Assembly: GCF_910592395.1 (NCBI RefSeq)
Contig: NC_088309.1
Span: 19,842,599-19,906,598, forward strand
DNA from: Lineus longissimus
Taxonomy: Eukaryota; Nemertea; Pilidiophora; Heteronemertea; Lineidae
Reading direction: 5' to 3'
Length of the DNA: 64,000 nucleotides
In this document: one piece after another, positions 11,801 to 24,600 of the stretch
How positions within the stretch are numbered: the stretch's first letter is position 1
How the letters are laid out: each line of letters opens with the position of its first letter
Translations under genes and position numbers: made by a program
The notes under the pieces: generated by a model
The model's input: only the letters and a program-made list of their open reading frames with translations
Database searches by the model: none
What the model was told of the DNA's origin: nothing

Positions 11801-14581
11801 TGAAGTCACTGGTAGGCCCACCAGATACCGTGGACACAGTGCCAATAGTGCCTATATTCCATGCTAACCTTTCAGCAGAAACAATATTAGCATGTCGTTT
11901 TTGGCTATACCTTACTTGTTGTTACCGGTCCTGGCCATAAAATGCTAACTTCCTTGGATATGGTTTCGTTGACTTGCCCCCAATGACAATACACTTAACA
12001 TGCGTACACCATGCAATAATTGCAATACGGTTCGTTTAATTCTTACATGAAATTTGGAATCCAAAGCACGGATGGTTGGCAATATAGGCCTTCTTTTAAA
12101 AGCCTATGTCAGCCTGATGATTCTCTATTATCATTTAATGGTTTGACATCTCGAGGAGAGTTCACCTTACATCTCATCACCAGATTTCAAACACCTCTTG
12201 GATGGCAGTAACTGGAACTAATTTCAGATTTAGACAACTTCCGGTTAAGAATACGTTGGAGTTACGAACACTCTCGTTTTCCATGTACTATAGCCTAATA
12301 GCACCTTTGTCACTCCTTAATGTCGCCATCAAAACATTTTCATTCCAGTTATGTAGTTTACTGACAATGCGGATTATCACTTCTCATCAATCATGGAGTG
12401 TGGGAACGAAGTGGCCTTGGATCCGTTCGACTCTTCATCCTTGTTATAGGAATTCAGTAAACCTTATCATTCCAAGTTTGAATTCGGACACTCCAGTAAC
12501 GCAGACAACTGTAGAACCAAACTTTATTTGGTCATCCTGTTAACGACACAATACTTGAGGCGAACCCGTCTTTGTCTAATGGCCATTATCATAGGAAAGC
12601 GACCATTAAATTGAGGCAAGAAATAACAAGCGAAATTGTGGTCTCGAAATGTTAGTCTTCGATCAAGAACTTTGTTGCTCCAAGTATCAATATCCATCAA
12701 AAGCGGCAAAGATTAAAGGAAATATTTTTAAAATCTTCCTGTACATGCCCAACTATCTTTATTATATCGATGACCATAATATCCACACACACATGTTTGA
12801 TGTAGAAATACATATCAAATGTTTTTCCATTAACATTTAAATGGTGCCATTGTCAATGTTTAGCTAAGACATAACAACCGCGGGGTATTCGGTGAATGAA
12901 CTGGAATATCAAGCAGAGACGTGCACTTTGCCATCAGGAGATCAGGTTGGCCATGGAATATAACATTAGTCGCTAAATCTGCGCAAATAATCCCTGATTG
13001 ACGCTGTGCGTTACATCAGGCAAGAGTCAACGCCGTGATTGGTAATGCCAACAGCGTATTACTAATAACTAAATATGGATGGCAATACCGTAATTACTCA
13101 TGTGGATTGCAAAACAATGAACTGCTCCACCATTTATTTACCATATTGTAGCAGGTTTTCATGTGTTAGTCGTATAGTTTATGGATAAATTATTTCAGAA
13201 ATCTATAAACGCGGTCTTGGTTGTTCCTTTGTCTTTGAAAAGGGACATCCAGGATGCACTCCTCACTTGTCTGCTCTCTTTTTTAATTCAATGAAGGGTA
13301 CAGTCTCGTAGACAATTAGAGAATAGACTGGTAACTTTTCCTGAGCGAGGACAGTTATCGGCAATGAAATTCATTTTGAACTACCGCTGTCCCCGCCGCT
13401 GTCAAACTGAGGTTAAACAACAAAGGTTTTCTTGTTGGCAAAATGAAACATTGCACCGACCAAGTGGTGTTTTCTTTTGCTTAAGGCATGTCTGAATGTT
13501 GCGTTATAGGCCCTTCGCGGGTTATAATAGACGTCTCTGGAATCTACGGAGCCTTTGGCCAATATTTACCATATATTAGAGAGGAAAGGTTTAAGTAAAC
13601 TAAACTTGTGAAGTATTATATATGGCGCGTTACGTTCGCTGATGTGTGGAGCGACAAATGTTGCAGTTCGAATTAGGGTGCTTTGAGAAACTATAGTGTG
13701 AGTATATTGGTGTTGCCATCTACCGTCTATGAAGAAGTTTCGGAGCGCATATTTATGCTTAAAACCCTTTTTAAGGGTGTAGCATTTCACCTTCATTAGA
13801 GACCAAACGCGATGCATCATTGATGAGCATAATAAGTAAAACAGCCGGAGGGCATCCGCAATCAAAAGCCTGTCTCCTGCACTCGCGTTAGCTTCGTTGC
13901 CATGGGAGACAATAACTAATATAGTGGAACAGAGCTGAGCCATAGATTTAGTTTATTAAATGTCCATGCAACTACAAGATCAGGACGAAACTGTGCACAG
14001 ACTCCGAGATCTGGATTAATAAGTTCATCAATTGTTACTGGAAAATAGATCGCCGCTGATCGCGTGGAAGACATCCAGTGACTGATTCAGTTTTTTTTCA
14101 CTCCTTCGTCATTGCAAAATATAATCGAGAGGCGGAGTATGTTGAAAACCATTATGGTGGAAGAGGAACTTAGCCAACATTTTATGAGAAAAAAAACTTG
14201 TGAAAGTGAAGACCACTGATGGTGTTGATTTATCACCAAATAAACCAGTATCTGTAACTACAATGGCACCAAGAGAAGGTATTGGAGGTTCAATCGAGGT
14301 CGTGATCATCAGTGTTTTCACACTGTTCAGCTTTCAGTATAGTGCGAAGAAAGCTTCAGAGGAAATACCTTTGGAAGTTCAGAAATATCGACAAGCACAG
14401 CTGATGAAAACCAATACCGCAATGATACGAATAGCGACTTCTACCAACTGATATCAATATTTAATGTTACATCATTATGACCAACGATACCCCAGCCTTG
14501 TCACAGCAAGAATAACGCCATCAACAACCTAAAAAGCAAGGGCATTAGGCCACATTTTCACCAAACGACATGGACACTTAC

Positions 14582-14676
14582 CTCGTTGAAGTCGATGTTG
14601 CCATGACACTAGGCTTACTTTGCCTACTTTCCAGTCTCGCCTCTGCTTCAGCGACAGCCTCGGCCTCAGTTTCCAT
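14582..14676 (-). CDS. Possible first coding exon of an unrecognised gene
   Basis: ATG at 14676 opens 31 codons rich in Glu and Ala (METEAEAVAEAEARLESRQS) up to a strong donor, ACGAG|GTAAGTG, with exon end 14582. A possible next exon near 14428-14370 (SRYSYHCGIGFHQLC, donor AAAG|GTATTT) fits the phase but is speculative. No family is recognised. The plus strand across the same bases is also open (14570-14767), so the strand is not certain. Confidence 0.3.
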
Positions 14677-14869
14677 GTCGCCGTTATTGATCGAAAGGCC
14701 TATGCGATCAGAATGTCATCAATTTGGTAATGAATCGCTACTACAGGAGGATATATCCTTCATTTGATGATTTTCATGTTTGACGAGGTGTTTGTTGATA
14801 ATTCTTGTTGAAGTGTGACAGCAGATGTTATAAATGGATGAGGTTGCAGCCACCAATCTCAATTCTAGC

Positions 14870-15300
14870 AGAAGACGTCACCCTTCGTCATGATTGTAAG
14901 CCTAACTCACACTGCCGGTGTTATCGCAATTGTAAAGCGGATGGTAGATCACGAAGAGGAACAGACAATGTATAGATTCACAGTTCGAAACAGACGATAG
15001 CTCAGAATGAAGCAGACGATATTAAAATCGTCACAGAAAATACCACGACTATAGCTCAAAACAATGTCACCAACAGTAACCGATGCCACTATCCTGAAAA
15101 GTGTCGTTAATATTGTAAATGCGGCGCAAACATCCCTGAAACAAGATTTGGTTGAAAAATACGGCAGGGGAAAACGGGTAGTCCTTCTCTGGGTACAAAA
15201 TGTACTGGTAGTTCCCAATGCGTTGCTATGTTGTTATTTTCATTGCCAGACAAGCTAGCCATAGCTAAGTCGGAGCAGTTTAGACAAGCATTTATGTAAA
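14870..15300 (+). other. Cysteine-patterned, stop-interrupted frame
   Basis: One plus frame gives peptide text with spaced cysteines (HDCKPNSHCRCYRNC, later RCHYPEKCR and CKCGANIPETRFG) but is broken by three in-frame stops (TAG, TAA, TGA). It may be a decayed secreted cysteine-rich protein, or chance. No family assigned. Confidence 0.15.
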
Positions 15301-16207
15301 CTGACTCGTGAGAAATTCCTTCTGTGATGATGTAATTCGTTAATAAACTTCTATAATGAGCTACCTTTGTCACAACCTTTTAAGGACCTTATTTTAGACA
15401 AATATTTTGATAGTGAAGAAAGCGTTGCTGAAGAATAAGACCTTGATTAAGTTTAGCGGCTAAGGCCTAATGCTTACCATGAGCTGGCTACACATTCTAG
15501 CCTTCACTGGGGGCAACCAACCCAAATAAGCTGGACATTCACTTGATAATAGGCCCTGTCACTAAAGCACATGCGCTATGGCATATCGAAATAAGAACAT
15601 TATTGTTTTAAAGTCGTAATACTCAGATTAATCCTGAGCTTCAGGTTCTCTCATTCGGTAGTATTTACTCCCCTACCCCTTTGTGGTGTTAGAGTAATTG
15701 CATGATAGAACCCTCTCATAACACCAGCTGCTGGCCATCGAGGTTTTAGCATCTTATCAAAACCCTACATTTAAAGGGAGTGCATATACACGAGGTTCAG
15801 GTAGACACACTAAATCGAGAAACAGTTGACCAGCTGACCTGCTGACCTTTTAGAACTGTGATTTAAGAACAGGTAGGTGGTAGGATTTCGACTCCCGGGG
15901 CAGTCCATTGCGTTATCCTAATTGGATCTCCTTACGGCGAGGGACGAGGCCGGTCCTCAGCATCCGGAGTGTATAAGGAGGAGTGACAGAATGGAAAAAT
16001 GTTTTATGATTGTGTAAAACAAATCAGTGGTGAAATTTGCCATGGGTTTATAATCGTCTACGTTACAAGTGTAAGTGTCGTTAAACAGGTCACCTTTTAG
16101 CCTACCTGAATATAAATAGTCATGATGAGTGAGACAGAACAAAAGCCATCTCGCATTACCAATTAGAAGCAAAAGATCATCACACCTTTTTTCGCTTCAA
16201 GTATCAT

Positions 16208-16447
16208 CCATCCTGAGGAAATCAGGAGTTATTAAAAAGTGGGTTTTCGCAAAGCCCCCGAAACGCCATCGCGAACACCTATCCCATGCACTGTTCGAGC
16301 TCCTGATCACGATGTCGAACAATGGGACAGGCGTACGCATTGGCGTTTCGGAGATTTGCGAAAACTCATTAATGTTCGCTTCTCCGGCCCGTTTGTGCGC
16401 AAGGCCAATGCAGAGATTAAAGCGAAAACCCCTGATATCCACAGGAT
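16208..16447. repeat. Fold-back element with two-part inverted repeats
   Basis: The inner arms pair 16242-16300 with 16311-16369 (GTTTTCGCAAA, CCGAAACGCCA, TCCCAT and TGTTCGA recur in inverted order). The outer arms pair CCATCCTGAGGAAATCAGG at 16208-16226 with its near complement ending at 16447. The arms are imperfect, so the element is old. Opposed open frames here on both strands are explained by the palindrome and are not proposed as genes. Confidence 0.65.
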
Positions 16448-16485
16448 GGTTTATAGGGAACATGCAGTATTTTCTCGGCACTCAC

Positions 16486-16627
16486 TCTGGCTCTGCTGGT
16501 TCGGGTGTGACAATTTTCATCGCATTCTGACGCTTCTTTCGTCTCTCGTTCTCCGCCCTTTCCAACACTTCACGAAGTTTCTCCGCATATTCCGCAGCTC
16601 TGCTCTTTTTACTCTGAACTTCCTTCA
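16486..16627 (-). CDS. EYAE-motif exon B, unrecognised gene
   Basis: Exon from acceptor CTGCAG|TG to donor CCAGA|GTGAGT, 142 bases, entered with one base carried over and left with two. The peptide contains SRAAEYAEKLREV, a charged coiled-coil-like stretch (ERAENERRKKRQN) and an acidic Pro-rich end (IVTPEPAEP). It is paralogous to the exon at 17347-17227. The motif EYA(E/K)xL recalls cilium-related coiled-coil proteins, but no orthologue is claimed. If the frame were read through the donor it would stop at once (TGA), so a terminal-exon reading is also possible. Confidence 0.5.
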
Positions 16628-17012
16628 CTGCAGGTCGTCCTAATGGACCAGTTAGTTTATCCATGAATGATTGAATTGCGTATATATATCACTGAGAATA
16701 GATAAGTTGACTCCCCAATATCTCCTTCTTTGGTTGCTTTTTGGACTATAATGGCATGCCTGGCATTGGTGTTCAGAATAATCGGATATTACTTATATCA
16801 TAAATCAGCCTTTTTAAAGCTGGGCAAAGGTTCAATCCCTTGTCACTTGGGAATGAGTAGGCCTACCTGAACATGTTTGACGTTAAAAACGTCAAATGCA
16901 AAATATGAGTCGTCCTTCGAGGACAGACCAATATTTTCATCAAAAGACTTCTGCGGTAGTCAATAGTAGAGGGACGTGGTGGACCAACTGCGTCCGTCGC
17001 GGCTCGCCGTAG

Positions 17013-17183
17013 GCCTTTTAAAGGGAGACTATAGTAAAGGCGTCAGGAGCCGAGTCAAAGAAAGTTTCACCAAGTCTGCGACTGACCACCTGGCCCAGTC
17101 GACCTACCTTAGCACGTTTCACTATTGTATTTGTATTTAACCGATTTTGACCAAGTTTGCCTGCCTATAGTTCCCCTTTAAGG
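17013..17183. mobile_element. MITE-like element between the two EYAE exons
   Basis: A 171-bp segment begins CCTTTTAAAGGGAGACTATAG and ends CTATAGTTCCCCTTTAAGG; the ends are imperfect inverted repeats of about 19 bases. There is no open frame of note. Its size and structure fit a non-autonomous DNA transposon. Confidence 0.6.
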
Positions 17184-17226
17184 ACAATAATGCTTAGGAA
17201 CTAAAACGAAGGCATTCTAAACTTAC

Positions 17227-17347
17227 TCTCTTTCAGGCGATGGGCTGGGTGAAACAATGACCACTTTCTTTTTCTTCCTTTCATTGTGGAGGTCCTTATC
17301 TCTAAGTGTCTCGGCGTATTCCACCGCTCTGTCTCGATATTCCATAA
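17227..17347 (-). CDS. EYAE-motif exon A, unrecognised gene
   Basis: Exon from acceptor ATCATCAG|TT to donor AGAGA|GTAAGT, 121 bases, with the same start and end phases as exon B. The peptide MEYRDRAVEYAETLRDKD is followed by HNERKKKKVVIVSPSPSPER. The order RA-x-EYAE-x-LR, a basic charged run, then IV(S/T)P and a Pro/Glu end matches exon B, so the two arose by exon duplication. Because A ends with two bases carried and B expects one, direct A-B splicing breaks the frame (a stop follows within seven codons). Confidence 0.5.
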
Positions 17348-18000
17348 CTGATGATGAGAAGAGCTTCCTAATCTGTCCTCAAATCGTCTGGTGAAACTGA
17401 ATGTTCTAAGACAAAAAGGAATCTATCCTCTGATCAAACTGCACTATGCACCAGTTACTCACGGTATCAACATCATCGTATATCCTCAGTCCAAACTTGA
17501 TGGGTTGAGATATCCAAAGATTCAAATTAGATGCAGGTTTAAAAAAAATTTAACTGTTGATGAAATTTAATTTAATATATTTGGAGTGCCTTGGTTTCCT
17601 TGACGACGTATCCCTTATAGTTTACTTAAAGATAAAATGTAATTTTCCGGGATATTTTTTGTTGTACAACGCTTGATTCAATCCAGATTATCACTTACTG
17701 ATGTTTTGTATCGAACTGACCCTGTTTGGCCCTAACACAAGTTCGATACCACTCAGTCGTAGTTTGTCTTTTTTTGTAACCAATACCGTTACATAGGGAT
17801 TAAAAAATCTCGCAATCCCGTTCCTAACAAATTCTTCTGTGAGCTTTTAGAGTTAGGCCGAATTTATTGTGGCATGTTTCACAGTGAAGGAAAGCAGCTC
17901 ATCACTAACTTTACCCTACAGTTAGAGTTACGCCAGAAATTCATGATACAGCCGCTGCCAGATTGCTGGTACACCATTGGACAGAAACAAATTATCATTT

Positions 18001-18620
18001 GAGAACAGGTGAACGTCTTCTTAGACGAACCATTCCTGTCACATCTGGAGACAGGAAGACATCTTCTGAGACGAAACCTTACTGTCTCATCTGGGGACAA
18101 CAAGACGTCTTTGAGACAAAATTTTCACCTGAGCACAAGAAGATGTCTTCTGAGACGAATTGTTACTCTCTCAATCTGGGACAGGAAAAATTGTCATTTG
18201 TGAACAGGTGAACGTCTCCTGAGACGAACCATTCCTGTCACATCTGGGGACAGGAAGACATCTCCTGAGACGAAACCTTACTGTCTCATCTGGGGACAGC
18301 AAGACGTCTTTGAGACAAAATTTTCGCCCGAGCACAAGAAGATGTCTTCTGAGACGAATTCTTACTCTCTCATCGTGGGACAGGAAAAAATTGTCATTTG
18401 TGAACAGGTGAACGTCTCCTGAGACGAACCATTCCTGTCACATCTGGGGACAGGCAGACATCTCCTGAGACGAAACCTTACTGTCTCATCTGGGGACAAG
18501 AAGACATCTTGTGAGACAAAACTTTCACCTGTGGACAAGAAGATTTCTTCCGAGACGAAACAGCACTGTCACATCCAGGATGAAGTTGTCATTGCTTTCT
18601 CATCTGGGTAAATGAATGTC
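18001..18620. repeat. Satellite, about 200-bp unit, three copies
   Basis: ACAGGTGAACGTC recurs at about 18005, 18204 and 18404, giving a period of 199-200 bp. Each unit is itself built of shorter related blocks of the type CATCTGGGGACAGGAAGAC and TCTGAGACGAA, roughly 40 bp apart, so this is a higher-order repeat. The third copy is cut short and decays into related blocks until about 18710. Confidence 0.85.
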
Positions 18621-18719
18621 TCTTCGGAGACAAAAGGTTGTTGTCTCATCTGGGGACAAAAATACATCCTCCGAGGACAACCATTGCTGTGTCATCGTGT
18701 CCCAAGACGAAATACCTTT

Positions 18720-20480
18720 GCCACATTTTTGGACAAGCCATGCTGGCCTACCATTGGATTTACATCCTTATATCTATCTATTCCATGGTAGAAGTCGGAT
18801 CAGTGATTGTGTGAATCTCCTCTTTATGAGTACTGAGACACATTCCATGTACGACTGGAGTAACTTGAGAATGTCCAATACATAAACAACTGGTCTTGGC
18901 CTAATCCGTTTTGAATGAACGTAGTAGAAATAATATTCGAAATCCTTCAACAAAAGCCACGAGCTGACATACAATACAAAATCATCATTGTTGGAGAATG
19001 GTCATATCCAAGAAAAGTCTAAAGTCAACATGAATGTAAAGGCATTCTGCAGAAAAAAGCCTTTAACGACCAATTATTTCTTGACATAAATATGTCTTCA
19101 TAAGTACACAGAAGTCAGTTTACTCAAGAATCAAATCTTACGGTAGCAAACTTTTTCAACTGAATCACTTAACTTAATGGCAACATACAATCATTGATTG
19201 GGACATGTTTGTTGAAATGCTCAGGAGAGTTGTACATGTTTGTCAAAAACCTCACGAGGGTCTTCTCAATCAACAAGATTGTCAAGGCAAGAAACTTGAG
19301 GTTGGATCCCATGTTTTGTGGACAAAGTATATCACATAAGAATGATCTATGCGTGTCCAAGTCTAAAGTCATTTCAAAGGTCGAGGGCTGTCCCTTGGCT
19401 TAGTCACAGCCCACTGCACTCTTCAGCTAATCAAGATACAGGGAAACAAGTGGATGCTATAACCTGGACTAACCTCATCGAATCTAGCGGCCCACTGCAG
19501 GTTTTCTAAAATCGAACCTGCATGTTGTGTAAATACTGTGTAACAGTATGTTGCAGGAGACATAAAAGATAATATCCTCACTGTACCATCTTCCCATAGC
19601 AGCTCTTTGGATCATTTCCAAAACAGAGTGTATTTTAGAAATGACACAAAGGCCTGCAGTGAGAGGATGTCCCTGGACAAGTCATCTTTACGAAGGACCG
19701 AAAGACACTTTTTCAGCTAAACCTAATACCAATTTATTATTGTAAATGGTTCACATTACACTCAAATAATATCAATGATTTCACATCTTTTGATAAACAT
19801 GGCAGTGATACAATAAGTTAAAACATTATGTGTACATCTCTTTTCTCTCATTAGACTTAAAAATACCGACACTTTGTCCAATGCTAAAAACTGTCATATC
19901 AAGTAATCAGAGAGTATGTAGTAATTCGCTTGTGTCCTGAACAATTCCATGAAGATACTGTAACCTAGAAAATATTTGCAGGTCAGGTTGGACAACGAAT
20001 ACCACAAAATTAACCTTTTCACTGCCAGTGGACGGTAACATGTATTAAGAAATGTCACCATATTGTCACCATATTGCCAGTAGACTGTAGTACTCAGACC
20101 CATTTTTCATTGTTAAATCTATTAAAAGTACAAGTGGTAACATCTGCGAATCGCTGACTGAACTGAACATCTTCAGATTTACAACAGGAATGCTGCAAAT
20201 ATTGGGAAGTTTCAGCAGGAAGAAAATAAGAAATTGGTCAATTGGAATGGCAAATTGTTTCCCACCTGGCAAAACGTTCTTGTCATGATATACATTATAG
20301 CATTCCTAGCTGAGAGTTAGGAGCTTTTGCTAAAAAATTACTTTGGCATCACATCAAATTGCCCCATTCAATACAGATGATCTACAAATCCACAGTTGCC
20401 AACAGTGTTAAACTAAGAGTGGACGAAGCTTTAATGCCTGACAAGCACAAATAGAGAAAACATTTATCAAACGCAGCATC
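18720..20480. other. Non-coding stretch downstream of CDIPT
   Basis: No gene seen. A minus-strand AATAAA at about 19738 could end a long CDIPT 3' UTR, but this is uncertain. Confidence 0.35.
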
Positions 20481-20488
20481 ACGGCAGC

Positions 20489-20755
20489 CATTTTACTAGA
20501 TGACACTTTCCCTATAAATCAAAAGCACATTGTGATCTATCAACAACTCGAAAGTCAATTTTTTGGAGCACAGAGCCATCTGTGCTCTAGATAAAGCACC
20601 ATTAATGTCAGAAAACATTTAGGCGACATTTTAACTAGATAATACTTTTCCTATAAATCAAAAGCACACTGTGATCTATCAACAACTCAAAAGTCAATCT
20701 TTTTGAACACAGAGCCATCAATGATCTAGATAAAGAACCATTATGTCAGACAAGA
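20489..20755. repeat. Tandem duplication, unit about 138 bp
   Basis: The block starting CATTTTACTAGATGA at 20489 is repeated from 20627 (CATTTTAACTAGATAA). Shared stretches include CCTATAAATCAAAAGCACA, GTGATCTATCAACAACTC and CACAGAGCCATC. The copies differ by scattered substitutions and small indels. Confidence 0.85.
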
Positions 20756-21199
20756 ACAGCATATTTTGGGTTTCAACCACAAAACTCGAACTTCAAACAA
20801 ATTATTTTAATCGTGTTAGGTGAAGGAGTCATTCTAACACACCTCCATTGCGATGTAGCACATAGGTTTGCATGTAATTACACAGTGCCTTGATTGGCGG
20901 CAGCCAGTTTGGTTTTTTCCAAGTGATGTGTTGGATTCAACAGGACAGAGCCACGGCCGAAGAGTTTTCAGCATGATTTGTGCAGCCAACTCGGTCCAAA
21001 CGCCTCAAGTTCTGGCTACATTTTACCACAACCCTCCTGGTCTAGATTTTTGGACAGAGACCTATAGTCCAGTGTTCCATACCAGAGGCTTAACACATCG
21101 TATAATTTTCCCAAAATGAAGTTCTTGAACTAGTCATCACAAAAACTTGTGAAATGAACAACAATAAGATCGAGTAAAAACTAATGAATACTCACGAGC

Positions 21200-21265
21200 A
21201 GTGATAACATGGTTAGAGTACCAGACTCATAACCAAGGATCTGTGGGTGAGGTATGGCCAGTCAC
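21200..21265 (+). repeat. tRNA-derived SINE head, degenerate
   Basis: TGGTTAGAGTACCAGACTCA followed by TAACCAAGGATCTGTGGGT resembles the anticodon region of a methionine-type tRNA as found at the 5' end of SINEs. The T-arm is decayed, so a functional tRNA is unlikely. Confidence 0.4.
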
Positions 21266-21644
21266 GACCAATTTTTGCCCCCAAAAATCCAACAATGTTT
21301 GGCAGTAACAGTAAACAGGCATACAAATAAGAGAACTACTTGCTTCTTACATTTAGGGTCTACCGGAACATGGAGCTCAAAGCAAATATGGCCAGCCACT
21401 AACCTAATGAAGTAGTACTGTAAACCTTAAATTTTCCTTGGCGGTTTAATTTTGCTTATTTGGTGAAATCATTGCAGTCACAAGTCACTGAAGGGCAGTC
21501 GGCTACCTGCCAAACTCCAAATTAAAATTCGAAGGAAAACTTACTCGTCCTCTTAACTAACACGCCAAAAGAATATTCTGGTTTACAGAAATGAGTACCA
21601 TAATTCAAGATTAAACTAATTCCTAGTCAGTAATAGCCAAAAGT

Positions 21645-24600
21645 TTAGTTATCCTTGAGTCTTCCCTCTCTTTCAGCAACATCGATTGCAACAATATTTG
21701 CCGAAGCTGCATACAGGTGTACAGCGCTGATTGCCGACTTCACTGCTGCAATCGGGAATGTAAGCACACAGATCAACTGCCACAGGCCAATGCCGAATAA
21801 TACTGGAATGAGAAAATCAGATAGTTATATAGATAGTGAGCACTTCGAATCAGCAACAGGATTGGTAGAAAATTTAACAAAATGTCCCGATTTTGTAGCC
21901 GGCTACGGTAGATGAACTGTAAATGGTATGCGATATAAACTGGACACAACTCTGTCAACTTCGTTCAAACTTCTGCCAATTTTGGCCTTGATTCTAAGTC
22001 CTCAGGGAGCATTTGACGGGTAAAATGTAAGTTAGCTGTATCTCATAGACATAGCCTCCCCAGTTGCCGCAACGTGTGACAGTCACAATAACATTTGGCT
22101 GAAATGGATCGCAACTTGCGCATTGGTCAATAATTGAAATGCAGGAGATAAAGCATGGATTAGAAGTGCTTACAAGTTGGCCCATAATCGAAATCCAGAA
22201 GATAAGCATGGAATAGAAGTACTTACGCGTTGGCCCATAATTGAAATGTAGGAGATAAAGCATGGAATAGAAGAGCTCATTTCCGGAACACATCACAAAC
22301 AGCACGGGCTGAAATCAAAAGTAGTGCCAGAGTTATACAATTTAGTGAAGGAAATCACAGGTTGTCTAAAACACAGTGGCAGCACTCATTCTACATTTGG
22401 CCACCAATTCATTTTTCTCTCTCGGTCAGTCAATGTCATGAGGTCACCTCAAAAAACACAACATGAACTGAAAGTCAACGTATCTCTCAATGTTCTGTCA
22501 TTTCAGGCAGTACACGCTCAAGTAGCTAATGTAGCCAAAACCTAATTGGCTCCAACATCTACTGAGCCACAACATTTTACGGTCACATTGATTTTATGAG
22601 TACCAATCGGAAATGCTTCGAGAATATTGTACAAAGCGCTCTACAAAAACTTATGATAATCCTTCTTCACAAGTTTAGTAATAGATTCTTGAATTTGAAT
22701 CCTACTGTGTGTGTCATCATGAACCTTACCTTAGTGTAATATTGACGCAAGATAGGATTTCCAGAGAGATCGATTGCTTTGTGACTTTGGGACCCTTTCA
22801 TCATCGTGCTGAAATCCGCACAATATATCATTTTGTCAACTGTCAAATATATCACTATCAGCACCAATAAGGCTGGACTAGATTTCAAAGTCCCTCATTT
22901 GAAAATCCGTGACAACAGGCTGTTGCTGATCAAAGTCACAGCCAACAAGTCACAACAGCGCTCCGCCCTCAGGCTAAAAATAGCCAAGAAAGCATGTCAA
23001 GTACACGATCGGGTAACCTGTGATTGCTACATCATGAGTGTGTATTGCTTTACTGGTACAGACACATTTTTTCTAAGTGCAGTATGAAAGGTGAAAATGG
23101 AAAATCAGTTCAAGAGCGTTGAAAATTCGTTACTTTTTGGAACTACTTGTAGTTTAGATTGCAACAGTCAAATAATGCACCCACGTGAATCTGCATTTTA
23201 CATCTTTGCAGTGCACACGGTATAAAGCCCAGACGACTGTCAACTGTCCTCAACCAGTTGAGGCCTGACAGCAATCTTGCAGAAGAAGTAAAAAGACGGA
23301 GACGAATTCAGTTGAAAAGCCTTATTACCTGTGCATGAACAGCCAGTGGCTGGCAATGTCCAAGGACATACTCAACTGGAACAGTATCATGTAACTTGGG
23401 TAGAATTGGGAGAGAACCACAAGTAAGCACATGGTTGCGCATCTGTCTGTCAGCATGTCCAGCATGGCACCAAACTTGGAACCTGAAAATAATGAATAGG
23501 CTCGATGTTGCATTCTACAGTAAATTGTTATACAGTATAACTGCTGTGCAATGCCGAGAAAGGTTTCAATGCTTCCATCAATCCCATATCCCACTGGCAC
23601 CAAAATAGCAACAGCCAGGATTTCACTCACTACTGGCAAAACAGTCACAGATTTAGGACCCAGAGCTCAGGCAAGTGCATTGCGCGACAAAGACACGAAA
23701 ATTGCCATCGATTTTCTGAGCTATTTTAAGCCCGAATGTGGCTTGATCTTCTGCTTTATCTATCTCATATCACATCAGGCACCGTCATTTCTTTATCAGG
23801 TTCCACAATAATACTGTCCAGGTAATACATGTACTGTCAGGGTCTCTCACTAAAAGTAGTTTAAAACTGCTATTACAAGTGAAATATACATCTTTTAAAA
23901 TATATGAATTACTTTGTCCAAGAAGACGAGCAGCATGTCCATCTAAGGAATCGAGTAATGCACTCGATAAGTAGCAAAGTGTTGCTCGCGTTGGATCATA
24001 TGGCATGAACCAAAATGACATGATAGCCAGAACGATTCGACCATACCCTGAAAAGAAAGAGGATAACCACATTTAGGTTTTCTTCTTTTCTGTTAATAAC
24101 ACCAACAAGAACTACAGGGATTACATGTATATGTATTTGACGATCATAACTGGCAATGTTGATTATATATGTTATGGTCAAAAAGCTGCACACTTCTGTA
24201 TCTCATCCACATTTCATGAAGGTGTACTTCTCTCTTTCAGATCTCAGACACCCACCCTGGCATTGGGTGGAGACTATTCAATGCCACCTTGCACTGACAT
24301 CCCGACAGGACGTTCCACTTCCCATAAAATTGTCCTTGGCTGCGCCTTGTGCCCGCTTGTGGAGGTGATGGGAGGCAACGGCAGCCAACGCGCCAACAAA
24401 ACATCAACATAACATCATTGACAATAATGACATGGGATGCGAACTAACTGCTTCAAGATGACGAAAGATGACCATCTATTTTAGGTAGTATGGTTGAGCG
24501 AATGGTGTATCCACTGTCTAGTGTATGGTGCGCATGCATTCATTAATTCCGACAGTCACAGTGGCACTGGCATGCACTGACATACTGTAACTGTTACTGT

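Noticed and set aside
18001-18620. CRISPR-like direct repeats
   Set aside because: Spacing sequences between the short words are themselves repeated, so this is a satellite.
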